Below, one piece after another: positions 13,167 through 23,100 of a stretch of DNA of 55,000 nucleotides. Numbering within the stretch: the first letter of the stretch is position 1; each line of letters begins with the position of its first letter. Origin of the DNA: Glandiceps talaboti (lineage: Eukaryota > Hemichordata > Enteropneusta > Spengelidae); assembly GCF_964340395.1 (NCBI RefSeq), contig NC_135568.1:19036248-19091247 (forward strand). Direction: 5' to 3'. Made by a program: the position numbers and the translations under genes. The notes below the pieces were generated by a model that was not told the origin of the DNA, searched no databases, and saw nothing but the letters and a program-made list of their open reading frames with translations.

Positions 13167-13272
13167 GTAATCAGTTATAATTTGTTGAATTGTAAAATTG
13201 TACATTATTTTGCTTTGTAGAATACACAATTTATCATATACCTATGCCCAGATCAATCATTTTAATTGAAAT

Positions 13273-13398
13273 TTATCTTGAAATTGTTCGTTCAGAAATA
13301 TCTAGTCTTCTGGCAACTTCTCTGTTGCTATATCCTTCTCCATGTAATGTTAGAATTTTTCCCTTTTGAAAGTTGGTTAATTCGTTTCCTCTAGGCAT
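13273..13398 (-). pseudogene. Tc1/mariner-like transposase fragment (N-terminal DNA-binding domain)
   Basis: Read on the minus strand from an ATG at 13398, a 41-codon frame begins MPRGNELTNFQKGKILTLHG and continues with SNREVARRLDISERTISR before a TAA. The pattern (Lys-rich first helix, then N-R-E-V-A-R-R-L-x-I-S-x-R-T-I) matches the first helix-turn-helix of the paired-like domain of Tc1 transposases, which binds the element's inverted repeats. The stop directly after this helix, and the lack of the second domain and the DDE catalytic core nearby, mark it as a dead fragment. I did not find clear terminal repeats. It lies antisense in intron 3. The family assignment rests on motif recognition, not on a search. 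Confidence 0.72.
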
Positions 13399-13869
13399 CT
13401 TTCTGTCATTAATATAAACAATAATCAGCTGGCTGACACCTACTGAGGTCATCCAATGTAAATAAATACTTTACATATAATTTTTAGATGCCAGTCTTTT
13501 GAAAATATCGCTGAAATGCTGAAATAAGCCTGTCAATCAAGTATTTAAATGAGCAATATCAGATGATAATGTATGTAAATGATATGCAAATGAGAGGAAC
13601 TTCATATATCTTAACAATGGAACGTTACCTGCATTCGAAATGACGCTCAAATAAGATCGAATGATACAATTTAGCCAAAAGAAAAATGATACAAATTGGG
13701 TTAAAGGTGTCAAACTTTATTCAAAATGCATTCATTCCGTGTTTATACATCAGTGAACATGTTTACCCATGTATATTACGATGTCGACACAGTGCGACAA
13801 TCCTTTTGTCGGTAGTGTGTATATATTCCACATTTGCTCTTTCTAGAATTTTTGTTTTCTTTCTGTAAG
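13399..13869. other. Rest of intron 3, no gene seen
   Basis: Sequence between the Tc1-like fragment and exon 4. It contains 'aaaggtgtcaaactttattc' near 13704 and 'tacatcagtgaacatg', which might be transposon remnants, but no pair of inverted repeats could be confirmed. Confidence 0.4.
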
Positions 13870-14022
13870 GGGGAGGCTGGTTCAGATGGTATCCCAGGGA
13901 TGCCTGGTTTTCCTGGAGAGACAGGTTTACAAGGAGAAATAGGTCCAGTAGGTCCTGCTGGACAAAGTGGACCACCTGGACCTCCTGGTCCACCAGGACC
14001 CCCAGGACAAGGTTTTGCACTG
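13870..14022 (+). CDS. Collagen exon 4 (51 residues)
   Basis: Sixteen Gly-X-Y triplets from [16 protein letters not shown] through a run of [15 protein letters not shown], then FAL, which starts an interruption continued in exon 5. The repeated GPP triplets near the end should make a very stable helix segment just before the break. The acceptor is 'tttctttctgtaag' (AAG, less common than CAG) ending at 13869; the donor is 'gtaagg' at 14023. Phase 0 on both sides. Confidence 0.92.
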
Positions 14023-14357
14023 GTAAGGTGGATCTTCTTTTGTGTTTTAGATTTTAGTGATATCAAATCTATAACATAGATATAAGAAGTATATATTATG
14101 TCTTTCTAGAGCATTGTATATTGTAATACCATTCAAGATATGTCTTGATTATTATTCCATGTCTATGACTGAATCATGCACCTAACAGTCTGAATGGAAG
14201 GACCTTTCTGATTGGTAGAATAATCCATCATTGGTTTAATATCTTCAAGACCAAAAACAGTTGTTGTATACCAGACAACAAACACAATATATTAGATGAT
14301 ATGAAAAACAATGTCTTCACCAAAAAAACCATGTCTATTAATGTGGCATTGTAACAT

Positions 14358-14890
14358 AATATAACTATAATTATGGATTGGGTTCCGTCTGTCCGTGTGT
14401 CCATCCGTCTGTCCGTCCGTCCGTCCGCAGCCTTTTCTTGGAGATGCCTGGACTGATTTTTTTCAAACTTGGTACAGGGGCAACATACTATGACATACAT
14501 ATAAACTTTAATTTGTTTTATGATACGATCCAATATGGCCACCTAGCAGCCATTTTGTTTGCGAATTTTCCCTGTCTGAAGCCATAACTCAGACATGCTT
14601 GAACCGATCTCATTCAAAGTTGGTATTAGGACAGTGTTCTATGACATACATGTGCATATTCATTGTTGTTGTGATACAATCCGATATGGCTGCCTGGCAG
14701 CCATTTTGTTGGCACAGTTTTCATGTCCAAAGCCATAACTCAGACATGCTTGAACAGAGTAGTGATATCAAAAACAACCATATGAGGCCAAACAACATTA
14801 ACCAGGTTTGAAAATGACAATATAAACTGCCAGTTCCTTAAAACCCAATCATAGCGGGGACTGTCATTTTCAATGACCTGTTTGATACAT
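14358..14890. repeat. Dispersed repeat family A, shorter copy (about two 150-bp units)
   Basis: The copy starts near 'ttatggattgggttccgtct', followed by a (GTCC)n-like tract at 14391-14430. Next comes 'ggagatgcctggactgattt', two units containing 'gccataactcagacatgctt' and 'cagccattttgtt', and an end with 'ccttaaaacccaatcatag' and 'caatgacctgtttgatacat'. The same order of parts is found at 17930-19245. Open frames inside it are chance products. It is an interspersed element of unknown class in intron 4. Confidence 0.75.
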
Positions 14891-15080
14891 GTTACACACA
14901 ATTGCAATGATAATTCCACTAATAAGCAAACGAGTGCCAGGGAAATAACAACAGCTCAATTATAATGATATTGCATACTCTGTACTTTCGACATACCTTT
15001 GATCTTGGTTCTACCAGTATGTCTTTTTCATAGCACAGCACTGACAAATTATTTCAATATCTTCTAAATCTCTATTTCAG

Positions 15081-15149
15081 CCTGGATCAGAAATTGAAAT
15101 CGGCAGTGGAGATGGTGATGGAACATTTTTCCCAGGAACAGGATCTGCA
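15081..15149 (+). CDS. Collagen exon 5: non-helical interruption with probable glycosaminoglycan site (23 residues)
   Basis: The exon encodes PGSEIEIGSGDGDG, then a short segment with Thr, Phe and Phe, ending PGTGSA. It has no regular Gly-X-Y pattern and forms a helix interruption together with the end of exon 4. Residues Glu4, Glu6 and Asp11/Asp13 surround a Ser-Gly-Asp-Gly core, which fits the SGxG plus acidic context known for chondroitin or heparan sulfate attachment. Multiplexins (XV, XVIII) and type IX collagen carry such chains, so this is the best hint to the class. Acceptor 'aatctctatttcag' and donor 'gtaaga' are good; phase 0 both sides. Confidence 0.87.
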
Positions 15150-15630
15150 GTAAGATATTTATCTTCAGCATATATAAATGCTATGTATTACCTTTACTGA
15201 TAAGTTTGATTGACTCCATCACTGTTTTCTTTATGAGATCATGTATAGACCAAAAATTATTTCCCATCTGTACCGTCCAATGAAAAGAAGTTAACCTGTG
15301 AACCTTAATTAATTGAATAAAAAGACAGATAAGTGTCTCAATAGGAAGCATTTGTATTTATTTGCATTAAGGTTGATGTAGTAACCACTCATTGAACTTT
15401 CACTTGTACCGTGTCCGGTTCAAAAGAATAGGGTTCAATAACACTGTCAAAGATGAAAGCTAGGCTGTGATTCTCTTCACTTGAAAAATCTGACGAACAA
15501 TCGAAAGATACAGTTTCTAGAACTTGTTGTTCTGACTGAGCCTCCATAGCAATGCATGTTAGGAAGGTGAAGTTATAGAAATGTGTTAAGTGGCTATTTT
15601 TTATTGATTTGAAGAAAAATGAAAAATAGA
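15150..15630. other. Intron 5, first part: no element recognised
   Basis: Ordinary AT-rich sequence. A minus-strand frame of 98 codons covers 15389-15685 but has no recognisable domain, and its 5' part overlaps repeat family C, so I do not call it a gene. Confidence 0.4.
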
Positions 15631-15895
15631 ATTGCAGTTGCTCTTTAATTCCAAAACTACCAAGCAGATTGGGCTGAAATTCCAATGGAGATGCATCTGG
15701 GGGTGTATAGATGAAGATATATGAAGCCTATAATTTCATATATACATTAGTGATATGCAAATTAGGTGTAAAATCTGAATTTTGGTCAAAAACTTATATC
15801 TCAAAAAGTACTTGGTCAATGAAACTGAAACTTGGTGAGATGTTTCTAGAAATATTATTTTGGAGATTTCCTTCAAAACATTTTGACACAATTAG
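15631..15895. repeat. Dispersed repeat family C copy
   Basis: Contains 'attccaaaactaccaagcag', 'attgggctgaaattcc', 'gtgatatgcaaattagg' and 'ttggtcaaaaactt'. The same phrases recur at 16640-16840 and 41870-42000. It passes directly into family B at about 15895, suggesting both are parts of one larger element. Confidence 0.7.
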
Positions 15896-16345
15896 CCCTA
15901 GCAACCATGACCATGCCCTTAGCAACAACCAAATGGCAGTATATTTTGGTCAAATAACATAATTTGATAGGCAAGTGAGTAAACATTCAAAAAATGTATG
16001 CAAATATCCCTAGGAACCATGACCACACCCATAGCAACAGCCAAATGATCACATATATTGCAAAGATAACAATAGGGATTAATAGACAAGTGAATAAATA
16101 TTCAAAAAATGTATACAAATGTGCCTAGCAACAAGACCACGCCCATAGCAACAGCCAATGATCACGTATATTGCAAAGATGATATCAGGGATTCATAGAC
16201 AACGGAGCAAACGTTCAAAAAATGTATGCAGATATGCCTAGCAATATGACCATGCCAATATCAACAGCCAAATGATCATATATATTGCAAAGATAGCAAC
16301 ATGGTTGGATAGGCAACTGGATAATCATTCAGCAAATGAACACCT
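15896..16345. repeat. Dispersed repeat family B copy, about four ~120-bp units
   Basis: Repeated phrases include 'tagcaaccatgaccatgccc', 'catagcaacagccaa', 'gcaaagat' and 'ttcaaaaaatgtatgcaaat', spaced about 120 bp. It matches copies at 6660-7085 and 19520-19860. Confidence 0.75.
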
Positions 16346-16599
16346 ATACCCAGCATGGATCAGCATGTGGTTAAACATTTTATCAAACTGTACAGTTGTG
16401 CTGCAACGCCATTGGCACTATTTTTATACATTACACAAGCAAATATAGATTTATATAGTCATGTAGGTCATTAGCCAGTACTGCAGTGAAAGTTATATGT
16501 AGTTGTCTTTTACTGTCATCAGTTTTAATCAGGAAGTTAACAAAGTGACTGATACCATCACTGACTTGTGTCAGTATTTTCTTGATGTGAAGATCCCAT

Positions 16600-16865
16600 C
16601 AGTTATGTGCAAACGGGAGCTAAAATGTGTCTTTTTGGTCAAAAATATAAAATTCCTAAACTACTGAACAGATTGGGTTGAAATTTGGCTGTAATGTTCT
16701 TCAGGGTGTTTAGATTATGAAGGATTGTTCATAACATGATGATCCTATCTGTGATATGCAAATTAGGACTAAAAATTCTTCTTTTTGGTCACAAATCTGT
16801 AATTCCAAAACTAATGAGGAGATTGGGCTGAAATGTGGTGGGGTGTTCTGATGAGACTTTGACCT
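16600..16865. repeat. Dispersed repeat family C, second copy in intron 5
   Basis: Two diverged units of about 130 bp share 'ttggtcaaaa', 'aattcc(t)aaaactactgaac', 'attgggttgaaatttgg' and 'gatatgcaaattagg'. The remaining intron sequence 16346-16599 and 16866-17099 shows nothing recognisable. Confidence 0.65.
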
Positions 16866-17096
16866 TGACCTTCTGGGTCAATTATCAAAATCAAGCCAAT
16901 ACTTGCCTATCACAGACACAAATTGTAGTATTTACACATTGCCAATTTGTGTTGCATTTATTACATACCAATTAACGGATGGGGCTTAGAATACTTGTAT
17001 TACTTGTACTTATATGTGTGAGTGACTATGCTTAAAAATGCCTATAATCAAACAATCTGTAAAATTATTAAACTATTTAAATTGAACATCTGACAG

Positions 17097-17099
17097 CAG
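17097..17099 (+). promoter_or_regulatory. NAGNAG tandem splice acceptor of exon 6
   Basis: The bases 'cagcag' end at 17099 and give two AG acceptors 3 nt apart. Such sites often give both products in animals, here differing by one Gln at the edge of a non-helical segment. Confidence 0.6.
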
Positions 17100-17165
17100 A
17101 AAGGTGACACTGGTGAAACAGGAGCCAAAGGAGAACCAGGTTTTCCAGGTGAACAAGGAGCAAGA
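17100..17165 (+). CDS. Collagen exon 6 (22 residues; 23 if the upstream AG is used)
   Basis: Encodes K then seven triplets, GDTGETGAKGEPGFPG through GEQGAR. The acceptor is a tandem pair, 'tgacagcag': splicing at the second AG starts the exon at 17100 (AAA GGT), and splicing at the first starts it at 17097 and adds one Gln (CAG AAA GGT). Both keep the frame. I chose the second AG arbitrarily; the polypyrimidine tract is poor for either. Donor 'gtgagt' at 17166. The exon resumes the helix after the exon 5 interruption. Confidence 0.88.
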
Positions 17166-17564
17166 GTGAGTTATGTGTTGTCTGTTATAGTCCGTGTCAA
17201 ATGTGTCATTTGAATTATATTATGTTGAATTTAACATTTGTATTTGTTACAATGTAGACATTAACAGTTTAAACATGGTTTTATTTGTCACAATCTAACC
17301 AGTCCAATATTGTACCATTGTATTTCGTGACCTAATGTAGTGAATACTTTATTAATAATCAGCATCTGTTTTTCATACAGTGTAGTGTTTATTACAATGT
17401 AGCCAATATTTCACAAGCTTTTGTGTTACTTACAGTGTAGCCAATAGTTCAATGTAGCCTCTGTATTTGTTACAGTGTAGTCTATTTTGTATTGTACTAA
17501 GCTTTTCCATTTGTAAAGTTTATGTAGTCCTGGTGAATAACAATTATATTTGTTTATTTTGTAG
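17166..17564. other. Intron 6 with degenerate 'aatgtagcc' motifs
   Basis: The phrase 'caatgtag' or 'cagtgtag' recurs loosely (about 17255, 17395, 17437, 17452, 17475), possibly a decayed tandem repeat. No gene is seen. Confidence 0.45.
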
Positions 17565-17600
17565 GGATTCCAGGGTGCAGAAGGACCACAGGGATTCAAG
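17565..17600 (+). CDS. Collagen exon 7 (12 residues)
   Basis: Four triplets: GFQGAEGPQGFK. Acceptor 'tttattttgtag' ends at 17564; donor 'gtaaaa' at 17601 is weaker than its neighbours. Phase 0 on both sides; 36 nt. A (CAAT)n microsatellite begins about 9 nt into the intron. Confidence 0.88.
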
Positions 17601-17607
17601 GTAAAAT

Positions 17608-17645
17608 TTCAATCAATCAATCAATCAATCAGTCAATCAATCAAT
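17608..17645. repeat. (AATC)n microsatellite next to exon 7 donor
   Basis: About nine copies of a 4-bp unit, 'caatcaatcaatcaatcaat', with one substitution ('cagt'). Confidence 0.9.
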
Positions 17646-17929
17646 CTTTCGGCATGCCTTAGCAAGCATGGTAAAGAATACAAAAATGATATGCAGAAAT
17701 AAAGTGAATACAATCCTTTACCCAAATGCAACTGCTGGAAGACATTAACAAGAAATTTTGCTAGAGGAAGTTTATCATCCGAGGTCAAAGTATGCACAAA
17801 TTTACTCTTGTCATCTAAGGAATGTTCAGAGTCTAATAAAACTTCAACAAGAAGATTGTAGTACATTCATATTAAAACCAAAACAACTCTGAATTGCACA
17901 ATTTATGAAATATAACTATAAGGGGAGCT

Positions 17930-19245
17930 GAATAATTAGTCCCCGCCGGACAAAGTCCGGGACAGGGACTTATGGATTGGGTTCCGTGCGTCCGTCTGTC
18001 CGTCCGTCCGTCCGTCCGTCCGTCCGTCCGTCCGCCCGTCCGTTCGTCCGCAGCTGTTTCTTGGAGATGCCTGGACTGATTTTTTTCAAACTTGGTACAG
18101 GGGCAACATACAATGGCATACTTATGCACGTCAATTTGTTTCATGATACGATCCAATATGGCCGCCTAGCAGCCATTTTGTTTGCAAATTTTCCCTGTCT
18201 AAAGCCATAACTCAGACATGCTTGAACAGATCTCATTCAAAGTTGGTATTAGGACAGTGTTCTATGACATACATGTGCATATCCATTTTCATTGTGATAC
18301 GATCCAATATGGCTGCCTGGCAGCCATTTTGTTGGCGAATTTTGCATGTCCAAAGCCATAACTCAGACATGCTTGAACCGATCTCATTCAAAGTTGGTAT
18401 TAGGACAGTGTTCTATGACATACATGTGCATATTCATTGTTGTTGTGATACAATCCAATATGGCCACCTGGCAGCCATTTTGTTTGCGATTTTTCAATGT
18501 CCAAAGCCATAACTCAGACATGCTTGGACAGATCTCATTCAAAGTTGGTATTAGCACAGTGTTCTATGACATACATGTGCATATCCATTTTCCTCATGAT
18601 ACAATCCAATATTGCTGCCTGGCAGCCATTTTGTTTGTGAATTTTCCATGTCCAAAGCCATAACTCAGACATGCTTGAACAGATCTCCTTCAAAGTTGGT
18701 ATTAGGACAGTGTTCTATGACATACATGTGCATATCCATTTTCGTCGTGATACGATCCAATATGGCTGCCTGGCAGCCATTTTGTTTGTGAATTTTCCAT
18801 GTCCAAAGCCATAACTCAGACATGCTTGAACAGATCTCATTCAAAGTTGGTATTAGGACAGTGTTCTATGACATACATGTGCATATCCATTTTCGTCGTG
18901 ATACGATCCAATATGGCTGCCTGGCAGCCATTTTGTTTGTGAATTTTCCATGTCAAAAGCCATAACTCAGACATGCTTGAACAGATCACATTCAAAGTTG
19001 GTATTAGGACAGTGTTCTATGACATACATGTGCATATACATTTTCATCGTGATATGATCCCCCATACCCGACCAATCCTTTATTGTTGTAGGCATGTTCC
19101 ATGTCCAACAAGCAGACACAACATATCTAAGTCTGTTTGATTTAGGTTCACAAGTGTTGTTGCGTGAACAGAGTAGTGATAATTCCTTAAAACCCAATCA
19201 TAGAGGGGTCTATGTCATTCTCAATGACTTGTTATGTATGATACA
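17930..19245. repeat. Dispersed repeat family A, long copy with 151-bp tandem units
   Basis: The copy opens with 'ataattagtccccgccgg', then 'ttatggattgggttccgtgc' and a (GTCC)n tract at 17990-18050, then 'ggagatgcctggactgattt'. The phrase 'gccataactcagacatgctt' then occurs at 18204, 18355, 18506, 18657, 18808 and 18959, exactly 151 bp apart. It closes with 'ccttaaaacccaatcatag' and 'caatgacttgtta', as in the 14358-14890 copy. Each unit also has 'gatccaatatggc' and 'ctggcagccattttgtt'. Class unknown; no transposase or polymerase is visible. Confidence 0.85.
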
Positions 19246-19305
19246 TGGGGACAGCAACCAATGCAAATGCAATGTGCGCGTTCTTGTTTTCAATATATGT
19301 TTGGA

Positions 19306-19517
19306 TTTGAATGCTATGAAATTTAGAACAGATTATAGCATTCTACTAGTACATAGTCTTTGAATGCTATGAAATTTAGAACAGATTATAGCATTCTACT
19401 AGTACATAGTCTTTGAATGCTATGAAATTTAGAACAGATTATAGCATTCTACTAGTACATAGTCTTTGAATGCTATGAAATTTAGAACAGATTATAGCAT
19501 TCTACTAGTACATAGTC
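19306..19517. repeat. 53-bp tandem repeat, 4 identical copies
   Basis: Four copies that read as identical, each beginning 'tttgaatgctatgaaattta' and ending 'ctagtacatagtc'. Within each unit 'gaatgctat' pairs exactly with 'atagcattc', giving a 9-bp stem. The array sits between families A and B in intron 7. Confidence 0.93.
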
Positions 19518-19860
19518 TTTGAAAAATGTATGCAAATATCCCTAGCAACCATGACTGCCCATACAAACGGTGGTGTATTTCACAAACAGGGATTCTTAGA
19601 CAAGTGAACAAACATTCATAAAATGTATGCAAATATGTCTAGCAACAAGAACATATACCCATAGCAACAGCCATATGATCACGCATATTGCAAAGATAAC
19701 AAGATGGATTAATAGACAAATGAATGAACATTCAAGAAAAGTATGTAAATTTGCCTAGCAACAAGACCACGCCCAAAGCCACAGCCAAATGGTTGTGTAT
19801 ATTGCAAAGATAACAACATGATTGGCTAGGCAACTGGATAGTCATTCAGCAAATGAACAC
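19518..19860. repeat. Dispersed repeat family B, third copy
   Basis: Shares 'tagcaaccatgac', 'catagcaacagccatatgat' and 'gcaaagataacaa' with the copies at 6660 and 15896. The sequence 19861-20017 resembles 16310-16440 ('gatcagcatgtgg', 'ctgtacagttgtgct'), so the same larger element was probably inserted twice. Confidence 0.7.
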
Positions 19861-20017
19861 CTATTGTTAGTATGGATCAGCATGTGGATAAACATTTTTG
19901 AAAACTGTACAGTTGTGCTACAATGCCATTGGTGTTATTTTTAAACTGATTTAGTGAAAAGTCACATTTTGGTTATTTCGATTAATTTACAAGTTTCTTC
20001 CAATGCTTTATTTCCAG

Positions 20018-20053
20018 GGTGACAAAGGAGATGAAGGCCCCATGGGACCACCA
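20018..20053 (+). CDS. Collagen exon 8 (12 residues)
   Basis: Four triplets: GDKGDEGPMGPP. Acceptor 'tgctttatttccag' ends at 20017; donor 'gtaagt' at 20054. Phase 0 on both sides; 36 nt, the same size as exon 7. The 30-bp array starts about 106 nt past the donor. Confidence 0.92.
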
Positions 20054-20159
20054 GTAAGTATTGATTTCTTCCTTTCTTTTCATTTCTTGACTGTTAATAA
20101 TCTTTTCTTTAGAAAACATAGGAAGTAGAATAAAATAAATGTCAGCTATCTTTGTCTTT

Positions 20160-23100
20160 AGACCACTACATACCAGACACTACAAAGTGTGACCACTACA
20201 TACCAGACACTATTAAGTGTGACCACTACATACCAGACACTACAAAGTGTGACCACTACATACCAGACAATACAAAGTGTGACCACTACATACCAGACAC
20301 TATAAACTGTGACCACTACATACCAGACACTATAAAGTGTGACCACTACATACCAGACAATACAAAGTGTGACCACTACATACCAGACACTACAAAGTGT
20401 GACCACTACATACCAGACACTACAAAGTGTGACCACTACATACCAGACACTACAAAGTGTGACCACTGTATACCAGACACTACAAAGTGTGACCACTACA
20501 TACCAGACACTACAAAGTGTGACCACTACATACCAGACACTACAAAGTGTGACCACTATATACCAGACACTACAAAGTGTGACCACTACATACCAGACAC
20601 TATAAAGTGTGACCACTACATACCAGACACTACAAAGTGTGACCACTACATACCAGACACTACAAAGTGTGACCACTACATACCAGACACTACAAAGTGT
20701 GACCACTACATACCAGACACTACAAAGTGTGACCACTATATACCAGACACTACAAAGTGTGACCACTACATACCAGACACTATAAAGTGTGACCACTACA
20801 TACCAGACACTACAAAGTGTGACCACTACATACCAGACACTACATAGTGTAGCCACTACATACCAGACACTACAAAGTGTGACCACTATATACCAGACAC
20901 TATAAAGTGTGACCACTATATACCAGACACTATAAAGTGTGACCACTACATACGAGACACCAGAAAGTGTGACCACTATATACCAGACACTACAAAGTGT
21001 GACCACTACATACCAGACACTACAAAGTGTGACCACTATATACCAGGCACTACAAAGTGTGACCACTACATACCAGACACTACAAAGTGTGACCACTACA
21101 TACCAGACACTATAAAGTGTGACCACTACATACCAGACACTACAAAGTGTGACCACTACATACCAGACACTACATAGTGTGACCACTACATACCAGACAC
21201 TATAAAGTGTGACCACTACATACCAGACACTATAAAGTGTGACCACTATATACCAGACACTATAAAGTGTGACCACTATATACCAAACACTACAAAGTGT
21301 AGCCACTACATACCAGACACTACAAAGTGTAGCCACTACATACCAGACACTACAAAGTGTGACCACTATATACCAGACACTACAAAGTGTGACCACTATA
21401 TACCAGACACTACAAAGTGTGACCACTACATACCAGACACTACAAAGTGTGACCACTACATACCAGACACTATAAAGTGTGACCACTACATACCAGACAC
21501 TACAAAGTGTGACCACTACATACCAGACACTATACAGTGCGACCACTACATACCAGACACTACAAAGTGTGACCACTACATACCAGACACTACAAAGTGT
21601 GACCACTACATACCAGACACTATAAAGTGTGACCACTACATACCAGACACTACAAAGTGTGACCACTACATACCAGACACTATAAAGTGTGACCACTATA
21701 TACCAGACACTACAAAGTGTGACCACTACATACCAGACACTACAAAGTGTGACCACTATATACCAGGCACTACAAAGTGTGACCACTACATACCAGACAC
21801 TACAAAGTGTGACCACTACATACCAGACACTATAAAGTGTGACCACTACATACCAGACACTACAAAGTGTGACCACTACATACCAGACACTACATAGTGT
21901 GACCACTACATACCAGACACTATAAAGTGTGACCACTACATACCAGACACTATAAAGTGTGACCACTATATACCAGACACTATAAAGTGTGACCACTATA
22001 TACCAAACACTACAAAGTGTAGCCACTACATACCAGACACTACAAAGTGTAGCCACTACATACCAGACACTACAAAGTGTGACCACTACATACCAGACAC
22101 TACAAAGTGTGACCACTACATACCAGACACTACAAAGTGTGACCACTATATACCAGACACTATAAAGTGTGACCACTATATACCAGACGCTATCAAGTGT
22201 GACCACTACATACCAGACACTACAAAGTGTGACCACTACATACCAGACACTACAAAGTGTGACCACTACATACCAGACACTACAAAGTGTGACCACTACA
22301 TACCAGACACTACAAAGTGTGACCACTACATACCAGACACTACAAAGTGTGACCACTACATACCAGACACTACAAAGTGTGACCACTATATACCAAACAC
22401 TACAAAGTGTGACCACTACATACCAGACACTACAAAGTGTGACCACTACTGCATACCAGACACTACAAAGTGTGACCACTACATACCAGACACTACAAAG
22501 TGTGACCACTACATACCAGACACTACAAAGTGTGACCACTACATACCAGACACTACAAAGTGTGACCACTACATACCAGACACTACAAAGTGTGACCACT
22601 ACATACCAGACACTACAAAGTGTGACCACTATATACCTGACACTACAAAGTGTGACCACTACATACCAGACACTACAAAGTGTGACCACTACATACCAGA
22701 CACTACAAAGTGTGACCACTACATACCAGACACTACAAAGTGTGACCACTATGTACCAGACACTACAAAGTGTGACCACTATATACCAGACACTATAAAG
22801 TGTGACCACTATATACCAGACACTACAAAGTGTAGCCACTACATACCAGACACTACAAAGTGTAGCCACTACATACCAGACACTACAAAGTGTGACCACT
22901 ACATACCAGACACTACAAAGTGTGACCACTACATACCAGACACTACAAAGTGTGACCACTATATACCAGACACTATAAAGTGTGACCACTATATACCAGA
23001 CACTATAAAGTGTAGCCACTATATACCAGACACTACAAAGTGTAACCACTACATACCAGACACTATAAAGTGTGACCAGTACATACCGGACACTACAAAG

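Noticed and set aside
14228-14811. Frames of 69-104 codons in repeat family A
   Set aside because: Equivalent frames appear in the second copy with changes and stops; no domain.
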